A stretch of 64,000 nucleotides of DNA from Adenanthera pavonina (Eukaryota > Streptophyta > Magnoliopsida > Fabales > Fabaceae): NCBI GenBank assembly GCA_026686845.1, contig JAIVEN010000021.1:24694001-24758000 (forward strand), in the 5' to 3' direction. The position numbers and the translations under genes were made by a program. The notes beneath the pieces are model-generated. The model was not told the DNA's origin. It made no database searches and worked only from the letters and a program-made list of their open reading frames with translations. Below, piece after piece: positions 48,803 through 59,100 of this stretch (positions are counted from its first letter, which is position 1; the number at the start of each line of letters is the position of its first letter).

Positions 48803-49911
48803 TGGACATTGGTCTCATGAACATTGCTGGCTATTGTTCTTCATGCTATGTCACAACAGGTAATGATTTTCATTCTCATTTCACTGGTTAATTTAACACA
48901 CTAACCACCTCTTATCATGGAAAATTGTCTTGCCCGATAGTAAACGTGATTTTGAAGGTTTTTTTAGTAATAATTATTTTTAATCTGGGTCAAATGGATG
49001 ACTGCTGGTTGGTTATGTTGATTCTGTTAATGTGTTAAATGCCAATGACTTTGTTAGCTAGAAGAAATGTTTCCAAAAAGTACAAACTAGAGATTGCCCT
49101 CTCAGTTGCTTTGTTGAATTTTATATATTATTATGTATTTATAATTATGTTTTGTTCATAATGGTGTTTGTTTAAGAGATCTTATTGTCTCATAGTTAGA
49201 CTGTGCTATATGTGTTGTTTCTGAATATTTGAGTGGCTAGAAGAAAAGAGTAAATGAACCATTCTCTACAACAAGAAGTAATCTAAGTCCTATGAAGATA
49301 ATCATTGAGTATATACTGGCCTTAACTATATTTTTTTAAGTGACTTAGTTTATAAATTATGAATCCTGCTGCATTCCTACCATTATAGTTGCACTGATGC
49401 ATGTATAGTCTTAGTGAGACATGAAATTTCTATCAATTGTCTTGGGTCAATGATACTAGAATATTGCCATGTCTTGAATTATTGGCATCTTAGTGTCTTT
49501 TAAGTTTTATTATTATACTATAGACTTTGTTAGGGACTATGACTTGTCTATTTGTTATATTTTTTCCCTTTTTAATAGGAGAGAGAAGTAATTGCTCATA
49601 TATGTAATTTTTTCATAATATTTATTTTTGTTTTCTGCAGTGGTACTTGAGAGGGGATTCAAACTGGCATGACATTAAAACATGAATGCTAAATGTATGA
49701 ATTTCTTAGCATGAATTCATTTAAACTGGAATCATTCTTTACAAAATATGTTGATCTGTTTTCTCTACCTAGAAATGATCTAAACTCAATTAAAAGATAA
49801 TTAATTTATTTTGCATTATGCTATCTATATCATTAGAGTTCCCAATCAGATGGATGATTACTGGGTTCACCAAATTGCACATGAATTAATTTTGCTCTCT
49901 GATGCATGCAG

Positions 49912-50022
49912 GTCAATGCTGTTGGTGATCTCTGTGCTATTTGCCAAAAAAAGATGCATACCCCCCAATTTTTCTTTCTTGTAATCACATCTTTTGTGAA
50001 GAATGTGTATCAGAGTGGCAAT
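49912..50022 (+). pseudogene. Fragment of an RNFT1-like RING E3 ligase gene
   Basis: After an intron-like acceptor (GATGCATGCAG) the frame reads VNAVGDLCAICQKKMHT. A small indel in the CCCCCC/TTTTT stretch shifts the frame, and the next frame reads SCNHIFCEECVSEW. These are the first half of a RING domain (C-x2-C, then C-x-H-x2-C-x2-C). In intact plant RNFT1-like membrane RING proteins, an E/C/P block with CPLCR follows; here it is absent. The preserved splice acceptor indicates that genomic DNA, not mRNA, was captured. It lies in the CACTA element. Confidence 0.75.
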
Positions 50023-50739
50023 GCTTTATTTTCTATTTTCCTTGTCTATTGTTCTACCCTTTGGTTTGTACAATTCCTATCCAGGTATTAATTTAGGTCC
50101 ATGCTGGTTGTTGTCATTGATACTTTTGCATGCTTCCAGCCTTAATGCATGGCTAATGATGTAATCAACTATACCATATGGGAATGGGTAGTATAACATC
50201 TATTATCACTTTTCACACTAACATCAGTAGTAATGGTAGTATCTGCCTTAACATCCTCAAAGAGCAATGGAGCCCTGCCCTCACAATATCCAAAGTAAGG
50301 TCTTATTTTTTTCTTGAAAATTCTCGTACAAGAGAGACTTGTGTAGTAATTATAGAACTAGAAATTTATGGTAAATTTATTAGACTTAGTGATGTCCAGT
50401 AGGTAGAAAATTTTGCTGTACTAGACAACTGAAGTGATGAAACTTTGTAGGTCCTGCTATCTATATGCTCATTGCTGACTGATCCCAACCCAGATGATCT
50501 TTTGGTGCATGAGATTGCTGATAATAATTTTGCTCATTCATTTTACCTTTTCTTTTTAATTAGTTTCACTTGTTTTGATGATCTTTTAATATATAAGTAG
50601 GAGATTTTTTTGTTAGGAATTGGTGTTAATATATTAGAAATTGAATTTTAAATCTTTTTGTTAATTGAATTGTATTTGTATTGCTAGAATATATAATTTT
50701 TAATGTAATATATATTTTTTCGAAAAAGTTCAATGGAGT

Positions 50740-50770
<31 letters not shown>

Positions 50771-50780
50771 TTAAAAATAT
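50023..50780 (+). other. AT-rich interior of the CACTA element
   Basis: No further exon of the RING gene is recognised. TA microsatellite runs occupy about 50738-50770. Confidence 0.45.
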
Positions 50781-50782
50781 TG

Positions 50783-50826
50783 ACTTTTGTTGGTATTTAT
50801 TTATTTAAATAAATACCAACAAAAGT
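50783..50826. repeat. Perfect 21-bp palindrome with 2-bp spacer
   Basis: The arm at 50783-50803 (ACTTTTGTTGGTATTTATTT plus A) is exactly mirrored at 50806-50826. It is the innermost of the inverted subterminal repeats of the CACTA element. Confidence 0.9.
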
Positions 50827-51150
50827 TTCTTTTTTTAAAAAAGAAAAGTTGGTATTTGTGTTACAAGCGACAACTAAAATGGATATTTTAGATGGTGTTT
50901 GTATGATAAACGGTAACTAAAATATCCCATTTAGTTGGCATTTCTGAGATAAATGCCAACTAAAATAGTCCTTTTAGCTAGCATCTTTTAGAATAAACAA
51001 TAATTAAAGTAGACTTTAGTTGCCAACTTTAGTTGGCATTTCTAAAATGCCAACTAAAATTTTCTTTTTTATCGGTGCTGGAATAGTTGGTATTTTTGAA
51101 ACGATAATAAAGGTAAAAAATAAATGTCAACTATCTCCTTGTTTTTAATG
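50827..51150. repeat. Subterminal repeat array of the CACTA element
   Basis: Units like TTTAGTTGGCATTTCT and AAATGCCAACTAAAAT alternate in both orientations. Related motifs (GAAATGCCACCTAAAG, GAAATGCCTTCTAAAAT) lie near the left end. In CACTA elements such arrays are the binding sites of an element-encoded protein; that role here is inferred. Confidence 0.7.
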
Positions 51151-51155
51151 TAGTG

Positions 51156-52720
51156 AAATTTAAACATTTTTTAGCCTATAGCTAGAAGAAACATTTTTTA
51201 GCTGTCAAAGAAAATTAGACAGATTACTAATTGCTTATAGTTAATGGAATTGTTATTAACTAATTATAGCTAATATGATACTATCACATGTAAATTTTGT
51301 TGTATTCCTAAACATAACCTTGACATATTTGAATTAGGATGATAAATGTAGCGGGTACACAAGTATGAACTAGAAAGATACTACATTTGTCGATTATGAA
51401 GATTTAAGGCAAGGCAATTTATAATTAATATATGAGTCATTTAGGTGAGTACTGAGTAATCAGAAGTTATGTGAATATGGTTGCTGGTGTCATCCATCCA
51501 TGTGGCAGCCCTTCTCTTGAAGAGCAAACTCTTTACTTATATTCTTTGATTCTTAGCCTAATACTTTGTTTGAATGAGATGAGAATATGGGAAGAGAGAA
51601 AATAGAGATGAGAGAAAAGTAAAAATAAAATATTTTCTCCTCTTATGTTTGGATGAGGGGAGAAAATAGAGAGAAGAAAAAATTATTTTATTTTATAAGG
51701 ACTATAATATTCATATTACTAATATAACTAATTTATATTATATGAATAAAAATAACTTATGACACTTCCACATAATTTATTTTATTCAATTAGATGGCGG
51801 CTGGTGGTGGTGCTGATTGGTGATCGATAATTGGCAATGGTTGTTGGTGACAAGCGATTGGTGGTGGCTATTGGTTACTTGGGATCAGTGGTGGCAATGG
51901 CCGGTGACCAATGGTGGTGGTGGTGGTGACAACCAGTAGCTGAAAGGGCTGGCGGTTGGTGATTGGAGGCAGTAGTGAGTGACTGCTGGTGGTGGTGGCT
52001 AGTGGAGGCGGCCAATGACTGGTGGTGGCGATGGCAAGTGACCAACGGTGGTGATGGTTGATGACCGATGGTGGTGGGGGCCAATAATATGTGATTGTCT
52101 TTGATCAGCAACAAGCGACAATAGCGATTGGTAGCTGATGACTAGTAGTAGTAGGAGTTGATGGCAAGTGATGACCAGCGATAACGGCTGATGACCAGTA
52201 GTAGTGGTGGATCATGGAAAGTGGCGGCTAGTGGGCACCAATGGGAAAAGGTTGTTATTTGTGGTGACAGATGACATCAATATAGACAAAGCATTTAATA
52301 GCGGTGATTTTGAAAAATAAGTTTTTTCTCCGAAATCTTTCCACTTTTTGAGAGAAAATTTAAGGGGGAAAACACGCAGGTTTCATATGTTTTTTCCTCC
52401 AGTTTTCCTTATTCTCTATTTTCCCTTGCTATCCAAATAGAAAATAATATGTTTTCTTCCTTATTTTCCCTTTAATCCAAACTAGGGATAAGGTAATACT
52501 AATCCAATCTACACATATCATTTCTTTTCCCCTTCGTCCTCTTGTTTGGACCATTGTTTGTTGAATTTTGTTCCTTACAAAAATATGATTTTTTTAGTTA
52601 TTTATATTTTATTTTAATGTTTTCATTTAAAAACAAAATATGAAATACTTATAATTTTAACTAAAATTTCAAAAACTAATTTCAATCAGAAAAAAAATAG
52701 TAATTAACAAGATTCAACAA
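51156..52720 (+). repeat. Local segmental repeat, copy B, right part
   Basis: This is the continuation of copy B after the CACTA insertion. It matches 29579-30635 (ATATGAGTCATTTAGGTGAG, TAATCAGAAGTTATG) and 53990-54775. It carries the large insertion 51563-52497. Confidence 0.85.
51563..52497. mobile_element. Foldback insertion with GGT-rich core in copy B
   Basis: TTTGTTTGAATGAGATGAGA on the left mirrors CCCTTTAATCCAAACTAGGG on the right; TAATAC occurs on both sides. The core (about 51790-52240) is a degenerate GGTGGTGG / GGTGACCAATGG tract. The homologous position in copy C is empty and in copy A has only a 250-bp foldback. Confidence 0.65.
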
Positions 52721-53186
52721 ATAATATATATGTGATATCCATCATCTTCATATTCTTTTCATTTTGATCTTTGCATCACTTGGAGGAATATTCTCCCAAA
52801 TTAACATTCAAACAAAATGGAAATTATTTTCGTTTCATTGTGTGTCATAATCCTACTTATTTTGTTCAACCCCAAAAACGTATCCTTGGTGAAGAGAATA
52901 CTATTTGAAGAGATGAAAAAGAAAAAGAAAAAAAAAAGCATGAAGATGTTAGGTAGACAGATGCTTCCCGGATTCCTCTCTCCTTTCGTATCCTCAATGC
53001 ACTTCCTAAGGCTCGATTTAATGCCACCATTTTTTTTTAAAAAAAAATGTAGCCATATAAAATTTCATAATTTCGATCTTTTAAAAACAATGATAATATT
53101 TAATTTTTTTTAATCTACAAAATTTAAGACTTTTTTCAGCCAACATCTATAAAATTTAAGATTGAGGCCTGTAGATATAATTTTTC

Positions 53187-53220
53187 CTAGGATAGTTTTT
53201 TTTTTACCATGACTAGGATA
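53187..53220. repeat. Micro-insertion with T tract between 8-bp direct repeats
   Basis: CTAGGATA occurs at 53187-53194 and 53213-53220, with 18 bp between (G, a T run, ACCATGA). The short duplication makes this the weakest member of the set. Confidence 0.5.
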
Positions 53221-53348
53221 TTTTTTTTAACCAATCATTTCTCATATCATTAACATAAATAGAAACCAAAATCCAGACATAACGGACTCCAGACAACATA
53301 AAAAACTGTAGTTGCTAAAAAGAGAAAAAGAAACTACCAAAATTCACT

Positions 53349-53397
53349 AGAAAACAGAAAGATAAGTTTACCAAAAAAAAAAAAGAAAACAGAAAGA
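53349..53397. repeat. Micro-insertion with A tract between 14-bp direct repeats
   Basis: AGAAAACAGAAAGA occurs at 53349-53362 and 53384-53397, separated by TAAGTTTACC and an A run (21 bp). The TTTACC-plus-A ending resembles the insert at 15630-15646. Confidence 0.75.
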
Positions 53398-54166
53398 AAA
53401 AACAAGTGACCACATGGGAACTTTAGTTGGAAAACGGATTTTTCTTCATTGGGGAGTCCCACCTAATCTTGAGTCTGAAGAAGCGAATGATCTCTCAAAC
53501 AAATTCGGGTTGTCTGATCACGTTTGGGTGGCACTTGGGAGGAAAAATTTTTACAGAAAAAAATTTTAAACGTAATTTTAAGTAAAGATGACAAATTCTC
53601 ATTCTATAGATGAAATGATTTCAAAATTTAAATTTTTTTAAATATAACTTTTCACAGTAAAAAGATGTTTTTTTTACAATTTTTTTTGCAAAATTAAAAT
53701 TTTTATCTGCAGAATAATTTTTTTATTCTCACACTTAAAATTTTTTTGTGAACTGTGATTTTTAAACCAAAAGAAATATTCTTTATGGTAGGTAATAAAT
53801 ATCTGGTATTCAAATAGTTGTCTGGTTTCAAATGGAGTGTAGTTTTATCAATGTCATTTTTTTTTTCAATCGATAAGAAAATGACTTCCTTCCTTCCATT
53901 TGACTATCAGCCACCATTAGTTGTAAGAGCTGAATATATTTTATTCTTATATTTATAATTAAATGTTTGTTGATGATTGGATTCAAAATTTTAAGATTTT
54001 CTTAGCCATCGAACAAAACTTAACAGGCTACTAATTGTTTATAGTTAATTGAATTGTTATCAACTAATATGGTAATTAACATGTAAATTTTGTGCATTCC
54101 TAAACAAAACCTTATCATATCTGAATAAGGAACTTAGGATGATTAATGTAGCGTGTGAACAAGTCT

Positions 54167-54273
54167 TTTTTTTTTCTTTTGGTCAACAACGATAGAAATA
54201 ACCATCATCAAAAGAAAAATCAACCAGTGTCCAAGGAACAGGAAAGAGCATCCGAAATGATAATGAAAAGAAA
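54167..54273 (-). mobile_element. 107-bp retroposon with 17-bp target duplication
   Basis: AGCGTGTGAACAAGTCT is repeated exactly at 54150-54166 and 54274-54290. The insert begins with a T run, so its sense strand is minus with a poly(A) end. Copies A (29772) and B (51351) have a single related site, confirming the insertion. The family is not recognised; no tRNA boxes are evident, so a LINE tail or processed fragment is likely. Confidence 0.88.
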
Positions 54274-54787
54274 AGCGTGTGAACAAGTCTGAAAAAGGAT
54301 GGGTTGTCGTTCATGAAGATTTAAGGCAAAAAGCAATCAATACGTGACTCGTTTAGGTGAGTAAACAGAAGTTATGGAAATGTGATTATTGGTGTCATCC
54401 GTCCACGTGGCAGCCTTCACTTGAGGAGCAAAATCTTTACTTTAATTCTCTGATTCTTAGCCTAATAATAATCCAATATGCACATGTCGTTTCTTTTCTT
54501 CACCGTCTTCATTTAACGAAAAAGAAGACAGAGAAAATACCATAACCCAAAACCCAAAACCCAAAAAAAAAAAAAGCTGACCCTTTGTCCTCCTGTTTTT
54601 GTTGGACCATGGTTTGTTGAACTCTGTTCCTTACAAAATTATGTATTTTTAAATTATTTATATTTTTATTTTAAGATTTTTATTTAAAAAATAATATGAA
54701 ATTATTATAATTTTTAACTAAAATTTCAAAAGATGACTTCAATTGTAAAATAAAAATAAAATGCAATATTCAAATGAGATAACTTAA

Positions 54788-55749
54788 CAGCCGATTTGGT
54801 TCAGTCACATAGGGGGACATGTATTACCTTAATAAATGTGTTTGGTTGGCTTTTTTCCCTTCATCTGAGTAACCCCCATCATCTTAAATTAAGTGATAAT
54901 CATCATATCCAAAAACCAGTGTGAAACTCATTACCTTTATGTGATCAGATCTAAAATCTCCAAACTACCCTTTACAAAATAAAAAAAATGACATCTCATA
55001 TATCCGTGTCTTCCCCGAGCCTCTTCTTCCTCAACCATTTTCCTCCACCTCCACCTCCACCCACCCTTTTCAACCTTCGGCGACCGCTAACACTAGCAAA
55101 AATCACAGTGGTCACAGATAATCATCTTCTTCCCCAAGCTTCTCCTCCTTGGCTAGACTTCGATTTAGCTCCCTACCATTTCAGATCTTTTTTTTTTTGC
55201 TTTTGATTTTGCTGGCTCTATCTACTTCTTTGTCGGCAATGGTGAAGGAAGGAAGAAGATCTAGCATCTCATCGTAGGTCACCTAGATCATCAGTCTTCC
55301 CATCCGAAGTTTGTCTGCATCTCTTCGTTCTTCCCTTTCGTAGATCGTCCTCACCATTCGAAGCTTGCCTCACCGTTATCTCGCTTGAAGTCACAAAGCT
55401 CCTATGCTTGAAACTTTCGCCACCACCATCCCGCAAACACTACTCATCATCATTCTTCCTACAGATTCAGCATTGTTTTTTCTTGAATGTATTTATCATA
55501 TTGGAACCGTTGATCAGTGATGGGTTGCCCGGATGGGGCGAGAGTGTTTTTTTTTCCTTTTTGGCTAGGGGCACAAATTTCATTTCACATGTTTTTAAAT
55601 TCTCTTCTCATAAAAAATAAATATCATCACATAACTTCTTAATATCATATCAAACAAATACATATGTAATCATATTTCCATCACATCCCTTCATATCCTT
55701 CACATCACATTACCTAATAATCCCCTATGTAATTGAACCAAATAGGCTG
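54788..55749. mobile_element. PIF/Harbinger-like MITE, 962 bp
   Basis: Terminal inverted repeats of about 26 bp (left CAGCCGATTTGGTTCAGTCA, right in inverse CAGCCTATTTGGTTCAATTA) differ at about four positions. TAA flanks both ends (54785-54787 and 55750-55752), the usual 3-bp target of this superfamily. The interior contains C/T-rich pieces and short frames (54988-55206, 55408-55620) without a recognisable transposase domain. Confidence 0.8.
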
Positions 55750-55856
55750 TAAGTGGTTAAAATGAGGTGTGGATGATAATGTACTTCAAAATTCTCTTGA
55801 AATAACAAAATATAATAAATAAAAAAGATTGTGCATATATGTTTTTTTAAAGTATT

Positions 55857-55985
55857 GTCCGATTGGTTCAGTTGGTAAGGCATTAGTCTATATCTTACAA
55901 TGATGTGAGTTTAAATCTTATTGCTAATATGAGTGTTTTATTAGTGGATAATTTGTAAATACCTTTATATAGATGTTAATTGATT
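55857..55985 (+). mobile_element. tRNA-derived SINE-like sequence
   Basis: CCGATTGGTTCAGTTGGTAA resembles the A box of pol III tRNA promoters. GTGAGTTTAAATCTT, about 40 bp later, is a degenerate B box. No cloverleaf with paired acceptor stem can be drawn, so it is not a functional tRNA gene; a tRNA-derived SINE head is the better explanation. The 3' end is uncertain. Confidence 0.5.
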
Positions 55986-56175
55986 GAAATTTTTGGAATT
56001 TGGACTAATAGGAGCATAATTGGAAGAAAAATTCTCATAATGCATAAATCATGCTCATGGCCATAATGGGCTCTATTGTAACCAGGGCGGGGCAGCTGAT
56101 TGTATAATTTATTTTTAAAGACAACGAATAGTCATTTTGAGAGGAAGGAAAGATTAAGTTTTTAGAGGAGACACT

Positions 56176-59100
56176 TGTCGCACCCGGAAAAATGCGATGG
56201 AAGGAAAAAAGAGAACAAATATAGTTTTCTTGCGAAAATCAACTTATGAGGAGTCGCCACCAAAATTTTGAGGGAAAACCTTGGGAAACCAAATTAAAGA
56301 GGAAAGGATGGTCTGCGTCATCAGAATTGGATTCGAGAGTCGATTGTGTGTGGGGAAGGTGTTAGGCACCCCACAATACCCGTTCCTAAAAACGGCTATC
56401 TTACGTTGATTGTGCAAATTAATATGGCTTAAAAATATATTTTGATTTTCCTTTTATCATTCACATGCGAGAAAAAAAGGTAGAGAAAAAGAAAATTAAG
56501 AAATTTTGGAAAATTTGAAAAATAAAATAAAGAGAATAAATTAAATTAAAATTGAGGATATTTAAGCAAAATGAGAAAAAGGAATTGAGAAAATAAATTG
56601 GGAAACATTTATTAAATTAAGGGGAAAAAACCAAATAAATCAGAAAATATTTATTTATTTATAAAGGCGGACTTGACCCAGGATCAGAGCTTGGGGCCTA
56701 CGTACCCTACGATGGAGGATCAAAGTTCATGTAGTTCGGGACTAGAAATGCGTGTCAGTTAGTTGATTTTTTTTTTATAATTTTTATAAAATTTTTATGA
56801 GAGGAAAAAGTTAATTGAAAATAATTTAAATTTTTGCAGACAAACAATTTTCTGGGATTGGGTTGGTGTGTTTTAATTTGTAAAAAATAATTTAATTTCG
56901 CTTACTTACTCTTATTTTATTTTGTTTGAAAATATTTTTTCTTTTTTTTTTCCTTTTATTTTTGAAATTGCTTTTATCTGATTTTTGACTTTTGAAAAAA
57001 CATCATGAACATATTTTTTTATTCTTTTGAATTTTTTTTTAAAAACAAAAATCAATTTATTTGTTATACACTCGCAACCATGTCCGATAAACTAATTCCT
57101 GGATTACCTGTGGAAATTCTAAACCTCACGGTGTAAAGGTTTTATTGTTCAATTAAAATAAAGTTGGAAAAAACTTGTTATCATCATAATTTATTTTTTA
57201 TGAAATATAAGCCCGAATACCTGCGTGGGTTCCAAAAATCTCACGTGGTGTAATTATTAAATCGATTATTCCTATTATTATTATTACCATTATTATTAAG
57301 TAAAATTGCTAAATATTGTTATTTTGTTTAAAATATTTTGAAATATATAAATGTTTATACAATAAGGAGTTATTTATTTATTTTCAACATGAAAATGAAC
57401 TGGAAAGGTCATTGGGACCTATTATTATAAGTGGACCTTATTAATTCACTCGTGCAGCTCCGTAAGCTCATACGGTGTAATTATTTTAGGGATCTGCGAA
57501 ACCTCTAGAAACCTTCGTGATCAATTTTTAAAAGCAAAGCAAATAATATACTATGATAAATATTTGTAAACAGGGAGGGCTTTGTGATGGTATGTTAATG
57601 TGCAGGATACATTACTTCCGATATCATGACAAACATATTTATAGGAGATGAGATAAAGAAACAAACTAAATCTTCTTCTCTTTCTCCTATGCTTGGAAGA
57701 TGATGGCTACTATTTCCTATGCTTACCTTGATGACGATGACCTTGATTTTTCCTTAACTTGATCCATGCTCCCGTGACGCTCGCAGAGAAATAAAAGGAG
57801 ATTAGTATTCTCTTTGAGGAACCTTCTCAACTAGAAATTCAGGTATTCTCATAAAGTCGATCCTCAAGATTTAAATTGTATATAAGACTACAGCCCAAAA
57901 GCATGACAGACATAGCCCAAGTTTCATGTAACACCAAATCAACCCAAGTTCAAAAGTTTTTGAAAAATGTTTAAACAATTAACATGGCACACAATGTTCT
58001 TGACAAACGAATTATGATGCCCCATTCAAAGTCCCAATACCCCATCATAGATATCTAAAGTTCCATATAGAAGCCAAATGTAGTGAGAATATTTTGTGAA
58101 TCAAGTGGTGCGAATATACAATGCCTATCAACAAAAAAGGAGCTTTTTCACCCAACCTAAAACCATATGGATCTTTTCTCCACCAAAATGGGGGGCTTAA
58201 ACATCTAACAGCTAAAGTGAAATTTCAGTGTGCAAACTAACGACTACAAAGTCCAGTTTAGAAATACAACACATATATGATATGTCTAACAAATACACCC
58301 AACCTTTAAATGGAAAAAATATGGGAAAATAGTTCGTTTATGGGCATAAATGAGAACATGAACATGTAGCATACTAAACTATAATTTTTTGAGCATGGAG
58401 AGTCACAGAGGTGTGGCTCTTTCTCATCATTATAACTACATATAATCAACTCAATGCTTAGGCCAGAAACACAAGGTCATATGACCACTTGAGAAGCCTG
58501 AAATCAAATGGACATGTGCTGTCTCACAACCAATCATCAAATGCATGAAATACAGTCATAAAATCATTTTTCCAAGCAGAATCAATGAGCTTGCGACAGC
58601 CAAGACAAGTTTAGAATAACAAAGTGAAGTATGAGGGCATGACTTGAAGTTCGAGATAGAAACATGATTCTAATGGATAGAGTTCAGTACTCAATCAAAC
58701 CCCTCTCATGATCAAAAGTGATGACAGAGAGGACACATAAATATGGGTGAGATTCCTAAAGCAAATGGTATTCATATCTCGTCCAAGGCTAAGGTACCTC
58801 GTAAATATCATCCCAGCAAATCTCTTTTCAAATAACAACATCACTATAAAATTCATGCTACGAAACATAAATCTTCATGTTTGAGAAGCCTGGGGCTACT
58901 CTAATGCTCAAGAATCAGTGAAAACTTCGATCACGAGTTCATTCACATTGTAACTCGAACTAATAAAGGATATATAAACATATAACCAAAGAAAACGTTC
59001 ATCAATCAAGACACAGTACAATGATTCCTTAAAGCCTATCACCTACGATTCACCATTTGAGACCCAAAATATTCCAGTCACGAGAGGCAAAAAGGAGTTT

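Larger units (their letters stand above)
46086..51155 (+). mobile_element. CACTA transposon, non-autonomous, carrying host gene fragments
   Basis: The element starts CACTATGCC and ends AATGTAGTG, with a 3-bp target duplication AAA. Deleting 46086-51155 and one AAA gives GGATTCAAAATTTAAAC, almost exactly the uninterrupted sequence of copy A at 29571 (GGATTCAAAATTGAAAC). Subterminal motifs of the form AAATGCCnnCTAAA occur near the left end (about 46189 and 46352) and repeatedly near the right end (50950-51060), in both orientations, as in CACTA elements. Outside CACTA the terminal repeats match poorly. No transposase frame is visible. The interior has fragments of at least two plant genes (48567-48802 and 49912-50022). 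Orientation is given by the gene fragments. Confidence 0.85.
52753..54775 (+). repeat. Local segmental repeat, copy C
   Basis: It aligns with copy A from its start (TTTTCATTTTGATCTTTGC) to its end, and lies directly after copy B in the same orientation. Short frames such as 52817-53113 are not conserved in copy A. Three small insertions inside it are listed separately. Confidence 0.85.

Noticed and set aside
52817..53113. 98-codon frame on + strand in copy C
   Set aside because: It is not conserved in copy A and is AT-driven, with poly-lysine and poly-phenylalanine runs.
55857..55930. Functional tRNA gene
   Set aside because: The A-box-like start is present but the acceptor stem, anticodon arm and intact B box are not.
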